Source: Candidatus Hydrogenedentota bacterium
GTDB taxonomy: Bacteria > Hydrogenedentota > Hydrogenedentia > Hydrogenedentales > SLHB01
Reading direction: 5' to 3'
NCBI GenBank assembly: GCA_003552765.1
Contig: PUOI01000081.1
Location: forward strand, 1 to 5,804
DNA: 5,804 nucleotides
The notes beneath the pieces were generated by a model. The model was not told the DNA's origin. It did not search any database and was given only the letters and a program-made list of their open reading frames with translations. Positions 1-5,804 of the stretch are shown here, piece by piece; the stretch's first letter is position 1; each line of letters starts with the position of its first letter. A program made the position numbers and the translations under genes.

Positions 1-1271
1 AGACTCTTCCGGCTCACCCAATAACGCTGGTATCCAATAAGGGGGAAGATCCAGTGTTCGGTGAACACGATGGCCCCAATGGGCGCCAAGATAAGGCCGT
101 ACAGCCCCACGAAGTCCAAGAGCTGAGTGAAGACGAAGGGCGAGCATGCGATCAGCGTGGTCACGGCTCCCACCACCAGCGTGACTTTCCAGCGCGCCCA
201 TCCCGGGGTAATGGCTTGGAATGCGAGACCGGCGCGGTACAGCGTGGGGTTGGAAGTGGTCCATCCCGCGATCACCACGGCCAGGACGCCCGCTGTTCCC
301 ACGGCTTGCCACGCCACCTCACCAGCGTCTAACTCGATAAGAGGGGTCTGCAGCACCTGGGCCGCCATGGCCCCCATGATACCCGCGCAGATCCACGCGA
401 GATAGTGGCCGAGATACATGCCGAAGGCGGAGTACAGGCCGTACCAATGGGACTTGGCGTACCGCAACAGCGCCATATCGGAGAGCCCGCCGTGCATGGC
501 CAGGTTGCAAATCCAGGCGAAAGCCACCACGTGCCAGAAGCCGAGCCCCTCGCCTTCAACGGCGGGCTGCCCAGTCCAGATAAGTTCATGGGATACCGCC
601 AAGAAGTCGCCCCAACTCGCGATAGCGTCCACATCGGCGGACTGGGTGGCCAAGTAGGGGAGCGCCGCCACGCCGCCCGCGATGAATATGAGAAACATCC
701 AAGGGGAGCACACCGACGCAAACTTGGCCAGGCTCTTGAATCCGAGGATGGCCACGGTCACGACGACCGCCCCCACGATGATGGTCGTGAGCACAAACCA
801 GATGTTGTCCGGCAGCCAGCCCGTACTTGGCGGGATGTCCAAGGGGGTTAGGGCGTTGAGGGGAATTCGGACGGCGGAGGCCGACACGGTTATCATGGCT
901 CCCCCCAGAATACAGAAAAGCACCGCATTGACCACGTTATAAATCCCCGTAACGGCGGGTCCTGCGATCTTCCTGAGATACCAGTACAAGGTCAGCCGGG
1001 TTTGCACGGCGATGGGAGCGCAGATGAAGGTCCATGTCAACACGGCCAAGGCATTGCCGATGACCAACCCCCACAGCACATCCATAACCGCGGCGCCCCA
1101 CATGACAAAGCTGGCCCCGATAACGAATTCGGTGCCAGCGGTATGCTCGCCCGCATATACGCCCGCGAAGTAGCGCCCGGGCTGAAGCCGGTCATCCGAC
1201 ACGGGTTCGCGGTCGAACTCATACAACTTGTCCAAGCCTTCAATGGCCTTGGATTCGCCTTGGTCGGCCAC
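1..1271 (-). CDS. NCS1-family (purine-cytosine permease-like) membrane transporter, C-terminus cut by window edge
   Basis: A secondary transporter of the cytoplasmic membrane, 423 residues visible and open at the left edge. I translated it by hand and found no stop. A soluble N-terminus of about 35 residues is followed by about ten hydrophobic segments, roughly 42-60, 62-87, 105-131, 157-178, 184-206, 243-261, 276-303, 320-340, 362-383 and 385-405. NCS1 proteins have twelve, so the last two are probably beyond the edge. The clearest family mark is the segment GWTTSNPTLYRAGLAFQ (336-352), which resembles TM8 of CodB and Mhp1, the helix that helps bind sodium and substrate. The block MHGGLSDMALLRYAK (259-273) is another conserved-looking loop. 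Start: GTG at 1271, eight bases after a perfect AAGGAGG; an in-frame TAA at 1292-1290 excludes a longer form. Known NCS1 substrates are nucleobases, hydantoins, allantoin and some vitamins, but here it follows a rhamnosidase and a rhamnose isomerase, so L-rhamnose import is the contextual inference. Family call firm; substrate unproven. Confidence 0.88.
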   Translation of the reverse strand, partial: MADQGESKAIEGLDKLYEFDREPVSDDRLQPGRYFAGVYAGEHTAGTEFVIGASFVMWGAAVMDVLWGLVIGNALAVLTWTFICAPIAVQTRLTLYWYLRKIAGPAVTGIYNVVNAVLFCILGGAMITVSASAVRIPLNALTPLDIPPSTGWLPDNIWFVLTTIIVGAVVVTVAILGFKSLAKFASVCSPWMFLIFIAGGVAALPYLATQSADVDAIASWGDFLAVSHELIWTGQPAVEGEGLGFWHVVAFAWICNLAMHGGLSDMALLRYAKSHWYGLYSAFGMYLGHYLAWICAGIMGAMAAQVLQTPLIELDAGEVAWQAVGTAGVLAVVIAGWTTSNPTLYRAGLAFQAITPGWARWKVTLVVGAVTTLIACSPFVFTQLLDFVGLYGLILAPIGAIVFTEHWIFPLIGYQRYWVSRKS

Positions 1272-1279
1272 TGTCTGTT

Positions 1280-1286
1280 CCTCCTT
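1280..1286 (-). promoter_or_regulatory. Shine-Dalgarno site fixing a GTG start for the permease
   Basis: The bottom strand reads AAGGAGG here, a full match to the anti-Shine-Dalgarno core, with eight bases before a GTG at 1271-1269. No ATG lies between this site and the in-frame stop at 1292-1290, and the next in-frame ATG is deep inside the first transmembrane region. The GTG is therefore the only sensible start; a search limited to ATG starts would miss or truncate this gene. Confidence 0.9.
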
Positions 1287-1317
1287 GTGTTAAATAAAGG
1301 TCACCAACGCGCCGGTT

Positions 1318-1368
1318 CCGTTCTTGGCGTAATCGCTCCGTTTTCGGAACATCCCCAGCCAAGAACGG
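1318..1368 (-). other. Nested inverted repeats in the isomerase-permease gap
   Basis: An 11-bp perfect inverted repeat, CCGTTCTTGGC (1318-1328) and GCCAAGAACGG (1358-1368), encloses 29 bases that hold a small TCCG-TTTT-CGGA hairpin (1337-1348). A second pairing, GTTCCG (1315-1320) with CGGAAC (1345-1350), shares three bases with the outer stem and so competes with it. The element starts nine bases after the isomerase stop codon and ends about 30 bases before the permease ribosome site. No T-run follows it in the direction of transcription, so it is not a standard intrinsic terminator. It could protect the 3' end of the upstream message, tune permease expression or act as an attenuator. The repeats are seen directly; the function is unknown. 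Confidence 0.6.
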
Positions 1369-1376
1369 CGCTGTGC

Positions 1377-2603
1377 TTATCCCCCTGGGGTCACGGCGCC
1401 TTCGCCTTGCCGCTCGCGGGCCACCTTCTCGCTGTAACCGCTTTCCCGAAATGCGATGATGGGATCCGGGTCAACGCCCATCTCCATCCGGACCTGCGCC
1501 AAGAGGGGCGATACGTCGGTCTGATAGGCCTCTTTAAGTATCTCCTCTGCGCGCACCACATCACCGTTCTTTTGGGCTTCCGTCAAGGCCGCCCGATCGA
1601 CAAGAAGCGCCTTGGCGTATTGTACTTGACAGGCCACTACGGACTGAATCATTTCTTCAATCTTCGGTTTGATGTTGTGGCTCTGATCGATCATGTAGGC
1701 GATGTTGTCTTGCGCCGCCGGGTCGTCTTCCGCCGCCGCCAACTCATTGTAGATGAGAAACATCTGGTAGGGATTGAAGCTGGCCACGCTGACGTCGTCG
1801 TCGGCGTATTTCTTGTCGTTTAAGTGAAACCCGCCGAGCTTACCCTCGTCAATCAGAAAGGCGACGATATGTTCAATGTTCGTGGCGAGCGGGTGATGCC
1901 CCAAATCAACGAGAACCTGCGCCTGTTCCCCGAGGTGGCGGCAGAAGGCGTAGGACATGCCCCAGTCCGCGAGATCGGTGTGATACCAAGCGGGCTCGAA
2001 GAACTTGTACTCCAGCAGCATGCGCATGTCCGCCGGCAAGGCCTTGTAAACGGTGGTAAGGTTTTCCAGCAGGTACTGCTTGCGCCGCCGGAAATCGCCT
2101 TGACCCGGATAGTTGGTTCCGTCGGCGAACCAAAGGCTGAGGAGCTTTGAGTCCACCGTCTTGCCAATCTCAATGCAGTCGAGAATGTGATCGAGCGCCT
2201 TTTGGCGGATGGAGGGATCCTCGTTCGTTAGGCTGCCCAGCTTGTAGGCTTGGTCCTGGAACACGTTGGGGTTGATGGCGCCGATTCGTACGCCTTGCTC
2301 CTGCGCGTACTCGCTTAGCGCGCTGAAATCATCCACCTTGTCCCACGGAATGTGAATCGCCACGGAAGACGCCACGCCCGTGAATTTGTGGACCGCGCCG
2401 GCATCTTCCATTTTCTCGAACGTGTTGCGCGGCACGCCGGCCTGCTTGAACACGCCGAACCGGGTTCCGCTATCCCCGTAAGCCCACGAAGGCGTTTCGA
2501 TGTGGTGGTTAGCGATGCGTTTCTTGATGGCGTCAAGTCTTCCAAACCGCTGCTCCAGCGCCTCAAGGGCGGGAGCGAGAGTCTTGGGGCCGGTGCGTCT
2601 CAT
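1377..2603 (-). CDS. rhaI: L-rhamnose isomerase, Pseudomonas stutzeri/RhaI type
   Basis: Cytoplasmic metal-dependent TIM-barrel isomerase, 408 residues, converting L-rhamnose to L-rhamnulose, the first step of the phosphorylating rhamnose pathway. The sequence follows the P. stutzeri enzyme as I remember it nearly end to end: ETPSWAYGDSGTRF (36-49), IHIPWDK with His84, SLWFADGTNYPGQ (156-168), LLEYKFFEPAW (196-206), LVDLGHHP (231-238), GGFHLNDKKYADDD (257-270), MIDQSHN (304-310). The two-metal ligands of that family have counterparts at Glu198, Asp233, His236, His260, Asp268, Asp270 and Asp305, so the enzyme should be active. The C-terminal FRESGYSEKVARER is also family-like, so the protein is full length, slightly shorter at the N-terminus than the roughly 430-residue relative. 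ATG at 2603 follows AAGGAGG (2616-2610) by six bases. It lies 73 bp after the rhamnosidase and 105 bp before the permease, same strand. Relatives also accept other aldoses such as L-mannose or D-allose; context favours L-rhamnose. Confidence 0.92.
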   Translation of the reverse strand: MRRTGPKTLAPALEALEQRFGRLDAIKKRIANHHIETPSWAYGDSGTRFGVFKQAGVPRNTFEKMEDAGAVHKFTGVASSVAIHIPWDKVDDFSALSEYAQEQGVRIGAINPNVFQDQAYKLGSLTNEDPSIRQKALDHILDCIEIGKTVDSKLLSLWFADGTNYPGQGDFRRRKQYLLENLTTVYKALPADMRMLLEYKFFEPAWYHTDLADWGMSYAFCRHLGEQAQVLVDLGHHPLATNIEHIVAFLIDEGKLGGFHLNDKKYADDDVSVASFNPYQMFLIYNELAAAEDDPAAQDNIAYMIDQSHNIKPKIEEMIQSVVACQVQYAKALLVDRAALTEAQKNGDVVRAEEILKEAYQTDVSPLLAQVRMEMGVDPDPIIAFRESGYSEKVARERQGEGAVTPGG

Positions 2604-2676
2604 AGCCTTCCTCCTTCGTGTGCGTCACTATACCGGTTGTGCAACGCCGCCTCTCTTCGCATTAACAAAGAGCCGA

Positions 2677-5334
2677 TTATCGTGCAAAGGTGTGCGTCCC
2701 GGAACCCACGTCGTCAATAACCACAAAGTTTCCTTCGACGCGGCCTTCGCGGGTTTCGCCATTCACCGTAACCTCGGCGTGCTCCTCGCCCATGCGGGGC
2801 ACGTGCACTTGGGCGCGCGTATTCACGGGGACCGTGACGGTCATCTCGAAACCATCGCCTTGCTCGGTAAACTCCACGCTGATCGGCCCCTTGATGGTTG
2901 GCTTCTTGTACTGCGCCCACGCCAAGCCACCGGGCTGAGGCCTCACTTGGAACGTGTTAAAGGCAGGCTCAAGCGGCTGAATGCCGAACAAGCCCCGCGC
3001 GATGTTGTTAGCCGGCGCGGAGCCCCATCCGCCATGAGAGTAGGCCATGTTGCCCTTAAGCGAGGGATCCCACGCCTCCGTCGCTATCGTGGCGCCGAGC
3101 CGGTACATCATGTGCCCCCAACTATTGCCCTCGACAGCGTTCATGCGCTCAAGGGCGAGATCCGGCCGTTCCGCGGCGTAGAGGCTTTCAAGCACGAACT
3201 GAGCGCCGTAGACGTTGCACTGCATGCCGCGGCCGAAAATGTGCTCCGCCAAGGGTTCAAGATACTCCTCTCGGGCGGCGCCGTGCGAGACAGGGAAGAT
3301 ACTCGCGTGCAAGGCATGGTGGTCAATATCCAAGCCGTCCCGGAACGCGCCCGCCTCAGGGTCATAGAGATGATCGTTGATGGCCTCGCGAAGATTGCCC
3401 GCCAGCTCGCTGTATTCGGCGGCATCCTCGTCTTCCCCAATGACTTCCGCGATCCTGCCGAGAAGTTCGACAGCCCGGTAGTTGAAGGAGTTGATGACGG
3501 TGTTGATGTCGGAGAACTCGTAGCCGTCGCGGAGGGCATGGGGCCAATCTATGAGATCGCGGCCCCAGGGTCCCCATTGGCCGCCTTCTTCCGGCCCCTT
3601 CTCGACGAGGTAATCCTCGTTGATGAACGGCTCGGTGGTCTTATCCTGCAGAACCTCGTAATGTTCGGCCAGCGAGTCCGCGTTGCCCGTGTACATGTAG
3701 TCCTTCCAGGCCATCTTGATGGAAAACTGCTTGTACTCCGTGGGCCAGGTCGGACGGTAGTAGAGGTACTCCATTGAATAGCGCGGGAAAGCGTATTGCC
3801 GCTCGACAGCGTATTGCGAGAGCTGGTTGATGTACGCATCGCCCTCGTAGTTTCGGCGCTCCCGGGAATGGGTATCCACGTAGACATCCAGACTGGTGGC
3901 CTTAATGCCGTACTTGAGCATGTCCCAGATGTCGTTTAACACGAAATCGGACGACTCGAAATGGGACTCCGATTCGTCGAAGGGTTGCCGCAAGACCGCG
4001 GCCTGGAAGTTTGAGGCGTCGAGCCCTGGCGGCGCGCCAATGACCTCGGCATACCGGTAGGAGCGGTATCCCCAGTTGGTGAGGGTTTGGGGACCGTCCG
4101 TCAAGGTCCACACTTCTTGATAGGTATTGTTGGTCCGTTTTTCGTATCGCACACGTTGCGGACCAAGAAGTTCTTGGCCGAGGCGGATGTCCACTTCCTG
4201 ACCGCTCTCGCCCTCAATGTTGGCAAGGCGGAAACCGGCGATAATAGAGCGGCCGAAATCCAGGAAATAGTGGCCCGGCTCGCGTTCGACTACCTGTTTC
4301 GGCTCAATGAGATACTTCTGCTCGTTATGCTGGGCCGACGGCTTCAGATTCGCGATCATGTCCGCTTCGACGGCCTGCGCCCAGTCCGCGTCATTAAAAC
4401 CGCTTTCCTTCCAGCCGAAGGGGTAGTTCAAGGCGTTGATGAACTCGCGAGGTACATAATAGTAGGCGTCGTGACCCGCGTTGCCGCCGTCCACGTAGAT
4501 ATCGTCTCCGTCCAAGGCTTTCCAAGAGCCATCGGAAGTGATGGTCTCGCTTGTCCCGTCTGCGAACTGGACATCCATCTGGAAAATGAATTTGTGTCCG
4601 TCGCCGGTGTAGTTGAGCGCCCCGACAGCGTTCACCGCGCCAGGCTCTAGAGAATCCGAGACCTCGTAAGTGTTGTAGCGCTCGATATCATCAAATCCCC
4701 GTTCGGGACCGCACCCCACGAATTCTCCGTTCATGTAAAGCCGGTATACGTACTGGCTCGCGGTGTCCGGCGAAACGGCGGTGACATTGACGATAGCGTG
4801 CTCGATCTCTTGCTCAGGCAGCTCAAATTCATGCCGTACGAAGGCGAAATTGGAGGGACCGTCCCCGGCTTCATTCTCGGCCCAGATAGGGGTGGCTTGC
4901 CATTCATCCTCGACGCCGGTCACAAACATCTGGGGCTCGGAATAGGGGCTGCTCTCGTCATGCTTGTCCCAGACGCGAACCTGCCAGAAAAGGACAGTGT
5001 TCGGATCGAGCGCAGGCCCGTCATACCGTGCGTTACTGGACTCCGAGGACTCAACTTTCCCCGAGTCCCAAACGTCCGGCTCCCCGTTGTCGAGGGCCGT
5101 GATGCTGGTAGCCACTTGGACTTGATAGGCCGTTTGATATTGATCGGATTCCGGGTGGTTGAGCACCCAGCTCATCGCTGGATTGGCGTTATCGATCCCT
5201 AATGGGTTGGAAAGCCGTTCAAGCAACAATCCGGTTGGTTGTTCAGGGGCCTCCTGAGCGTGAAGCGGGATGGTTCCAACCATTAGACACGCCGCTACGG
5301 CGCCAAGAACTGCGGTCATGCGTTTTCCATTCAT
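2677..5334 (-). CDS. Secreted GH78 alpha-L-rhamnosidase
   Basis: Inverting glycoside hydrolase, 885 residues, that removes terminal alpha-L-rhamnose from polysaccharides or glycosides outside the cytoplasm. Residues 1-26 form a signal peptide (MNGKR, hydrophobic core, LHA before Gln27). Val13-Ala-Ala-Cys16 loosely resembles a lipobox, but hydrophobic residues continue after the Cys, so ordinary cleavage is more likely. Apparent order: fibronectin-III-like N-domain about 32-140, with the GH78-typical NPLGIDNANPAMSWVL (43-58) and QTAYQVQVA; Bac_rhamnosid_N-like sandwich about 163-330; second beta domain about 345-450; (alpha/alpha)6 catalytic barrel about 455-795; C-terminal beta domain to 885. 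The motif DTHSRERRNYEGD (487-499) places Asp487, Glu492 and Asp499 with the same spacing as Asp567, Glu572 and Asp579 of Bacillus RhaB, so Glu492 is the predicted general acid. Glu753 in ATEAWD is the likely base. ATG at 5334 follows GAGGGAG by seven bases. First gene of the apparent operon. Linkage and natural substrate cannot be read from the sequence. Confidence 0.93.
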   Translation of the reverse strand: MNGKRMTAVLGAVAACLMVGTIPLHAQEAPEQPTGLLLERLSNPLGIDNANPAMSWVLNHPESDQYQTAYQVQVATSITALDNGEPDVWDSGKVESSESSNARYDGPALDPNTVLFWQVRVWDKHDESSPYSEPQMFVTGVEDEWQATPIWAENEAGDGPSNFAFVRHEFELPEQEIEHAIVNVTAVSPDTASQYVYRLYMNGEFVGCGPERGFDDIERYNTYEVSDSLEPGAVNAVGALNYTGDGHKFIFQMDVQFADGTSETITSDGSWKALDGDDIYVDGGNAGHDAYYYVPREFINALNYPFGWKESGFNDADWAQAVEADMIANLKPSAQHNEQKYLIEPKQVVEREPGHYFLDFGRSIIAGFRLANIEGESGQEVDIRLGQELLGPQRVRYEKRTNNTYQEVWTLTDGPQTLTNWGYRSYRYAEVIGAPPGLDASNFQAAVLRQPFDESESHFESSDFVLNDIWDMLKYGIKATSLDVYVDTHSRERRNYEGDAYINQLSQYAVERQYAFPRYSMEYLYYRPTWPTEYKQFSIKMAWKDYMYTGNADSLAEHYEVLQDKTTEPFINEDYLVEKGPEEGGQWGPWGRDLIDWPHALRDGYEFSDINTVINSFNYRAVELLGRIAEVIGEDEDAAEYSELAGNLREAINDHLYDPEAGAFRDGLDIDHHALHASIFPVSHGAAREEYLEPLAEHIFGRGMQCNVYGAQFVLESLYAAERPDLALERMNAVEGNSWGHMMYRLGATIATEAWDPSLKGNMAYSHGGWGSAPANNIARGLFGIQPLEPAFNTFQVRPQPGGLAWAQYKKPTIKGPISVEFTEQGDGFEMTVTVPVNTRAQVHVPRMGEEHAEVTVNGETREGRVEGNFVVIDDVGSGTHTFAR

Positions 5335-5373
5335 ACTACGTCTCCCTCGGCGGTCTAGAAAAAACGGCCGGTT

Positions 5374-5403
5374 ATCGTAACTTCACATTCAAGGCAAGGC
5401 CAA
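5374..5403 (-). promoter_or_regulatory. Possible proximal promoter for the rhamnosidase operon
   Basis: On the bottom strand TTGGCC (5403-5398) and TACGAT (5379-5374) are separated by 18 bases. This would start the transcript about 30-35 bases before the rhamnosidase ATG, which leaves room for its ribosome site. Both boxes are only partial matches to the sigma-70 consensus, so this is a weak candidate. Confidence 0.2.
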
Positions 5404-5501
5404 CAAGAAAAGCGGATTCGAACATGGGCCACGGTCAAATAAGCCATGGCCTATCAAGAAGTGCCCCAGGGTTTCAGCCCAATCCACAACAACAGGAAGC
5501 A

Positions 5502-5530
5502 ACGGTAGCACACCGGATGAACGGTGTCAA
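5502..5530 (-). promoter_or_regulatory. Possible distal promoter with an overlapping operator-like dyad for the rhamnosidase operon
   Basis: The bottom strand has a perfect TTGACA (5530-5525) and, after 17 bases, TACCGT (5507-5502), a poor -10 box. The dyad ACACCG-N6-CGGTGT (5510-5527) overlaps the -35 box and fills most of the spacer, which is where a repressor or an activator compensating for a weak -10 could bind. It lies about 170 bases upstream of the rhamnosidase ATG, so it would give a long leader. The match could be chance. Confidence 0.25.
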
Positions 5531-5642
5531 AAAGACAGATGAAGCAGAAATACTGCGCAAAAGCCTACTCGGTTTCGGTAAGACCGCAAATGGCAGGACA
5601 ATACCAGCTCCGGCAAGATCTTACACGGCTTGATTCGCGGGG

Positions 5643-5672
5643 TTGACATGCCTCGGCCGTATGATGTATATT
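5643..5672 (+). promoter_or_regulatory. Sigma-70-type promoter of the tRNA cluster
   Basis: A perfect -35 box TTGACA (5643-5648) and a TATATT -10 box (5667-5672, five of six consensus bases) are separated by 18 bases. Transcription would begin near 5679-5680, five or six bases before the mature tRNA-Phe 5' end, a short leader for RNase P to remove. The position and strength suit a constitutive tRNA promoter. Confidence 0.82.
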
Positions 5673-5684
5673 CCCGTTGGTGTT

Positions 5685-5760
5685 GCCGAGGTAGCTCAGT
5701 TGGTAGAGCACCGGACTGAAAATCCGGGTGTCGGCAGTTCGAATCTGCCCCTTGGCACCA
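5685..5760 (+). tRNA. tRNA-Phe (anticodon GAA), CCA encoded
   Basis: A complete 76-base cloverleaf. The acceptor stem GCCGAGG (5685-5691) pairs with CCTTGGC (5750-5756) with one G-U pair. The D stem is GCTC/GAGC (5694-5697, 5706-5709) with loop AGTTGGTA. The anticodon stem is CCGGA/TCCGG around loop CTGAAAA, giving anticodon GAA at 5718-5720, which reads UUU and UUC. The variable loop is five bases. The T stem GGCAG/CTGCC holds loop TTCGAAT (5738-5744). Discriminator A5757 is followed by an encoded CCA. It has its own promoter immediately upstream, and a second tRNA follows nine bases later, so the two are almost certainly cotranscribed. Confidence 0.97.
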
Positions 5761-5769
5761 TTTTTTTGA

Positions 5770-5804
5770 GCTGGAGTAGCTCAGCTGGCCAGAGCACATC
5801 ACTC
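5770..5804 (+). tRNA. Elongator tRNA-Met (CAT), 3' part cut by window edge
   Basis: The 5' half of a tRNA: acceptor strand GCTGGAG (5770-5776), TA, D stem GCTC/GAGC (5779-5782, 5792-5795) around a nine-base loop, A26, anticodon-stem strand CATCA (5797-5801), then C-T and the first anticodon base, C (5804). The run AGAGCACATCACTC is identical to the same stretch of the Escherichia coli elongator tRNA-Met as I remember it, where the anticodon CAT follows. The first anticodon base fits, but the other two are outside the window, so the amino acid is an inference. Nine bases including a T7 run separate it from tRNA-Phe. Confidence 0.85.

Larger units (their letters stand above)
5335..5642. other. 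Non-coding divergent region between the rhamnose operon and the tRNA cluster
   Basis: About 308 bases without a gene I can support. Open frames crossing it on either strand are extensions of shadows of the rhamnosidase or the tRNA genes and lack family-like sequence. It should hold the promoter of the bottom-strand operon and ends at the tRNA promoter. The best structure seen is a 6-bp dyad at 5510-5527; a T6 run on the bottom strand (5359-5364) has no hairpin before it and is not a terminator. Confidence 0.6.

Noticed and set aside
1002..1823. Top-strand 273-residue open frame opposite the permease and isomerase
   Set aside because: Antisense shadow that crosses both genes and the gap between them; no ribosome site or family signature seen.
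2653..2672. CTCTT/AAGAG inverted repeat in the rhamnosidase-isomerase gap as a terminator
   Set aside because: Five AT-rich pairs with a ten-base loop and no T-run after it; too weak to call.
2500..3777. Top-strand 425-residue open frame opposite the rhamnosidase and isomerase
   Set aside because: It is antisense to two genes with clear family motifs, has no recognisable domain, and such long antisense frames are common in GC-rich coding sequence.
5415..5422. Bottom-strand TTCGAATC, identical to part of the tRNA-Phe T-loop, as a possible attachment-site or tRNA remnant
   Set aside because: Only eight bases match, the flanks do not form a T stem or continue the tRNA sequence, and an eight-base match is not surprising by chance.
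5202..5633. Top-strand 143-residue open frame reaching from the rhamnosidase into the divergent region
   Set aside because: Begins inside the rhamnosidase on the opposite strand, has low-complexity sequence and no recognisable motif. The part in the gap alone gives no convincing start.
5761..5767. T7 run after tRNA-Phe as a transcription terminator
   Set aside because: No GC-rich hairpin precedes it other than the tRNA acceptor and T arms, and a second tRNA begins three bases later, so it is better read as an intergenic spacer in a joint transcript.
5527..5802. Bottom-strand 91-residue open frame containing GADSNCRHPDFQSGALPTELP
   Set aside because: This is the translation of the antisense strand of the tRNA genes, a well-known false protein in annotations. 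The region is explained by tRNA-Phe and tRNA-Met.

Overview
The window carries a short bottom-strand gene cluster for L-rhamnose use and, facing away from it, the start of a top-strand tRNA cluster. In transcription order the bottom strand encodes a secreted GH78 alpha-L-rhamnosidase (5334-2677), an L-rhamnose isomerase of the Pseudomonas stutzeri/RhaI type (2603-1377) and a 12-helix-type permease of the NCS1 (purine-cytosine permease) family that runs off the left edge (1271-1). The gaps between genes are 73 and 105 bp, and each gene has its own Shine-Dalgarno sequence, so the three look like one operon. On the top strand a near-consensus promoter drives a complete tRNA-Phe(GAA) and then an elongator tRNA-Met cut by the right edge.

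How the genes work together (inference): the rhamnosidase is exported and frees terminal L-rhamnose from plant or algal polysaccharides or glycosides. The permease is the only transporter visible and is the candidate importer. The isomerase turns L-rhamnose into L-rhamnulose in the cytoplasm. Rhamnulokinase, rhamnulose-1-phosphate aldolase and a regulator are not in the window and may lie beyond the left edge.

Organism: a bacterium with moderately high GC, strong AAGGAGG ribosome sites, Sec-type export and CCA encoded in the tRNA gene. The combination of a GH78 enzyme, a RhaI-type isomerase and an NCS1-like permease suggests a polysaccharide-degrading member of the PVC group (Planctomycetota, Verrucomicrobiota, Lentisphaerota) or a neighbour such as Hydrogenedentota. 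This is an impression from gene content, not a phylogenetic result.

The two most interesting points are the NCS1-family transporter in a sugar operon, where a nucleobase carrier would not be expected, and the nested inverted repeats with alternative pairings in the gap just before the permease. I found no mobile element, CRISPR array, defence system or other clearly undescribed machinery.
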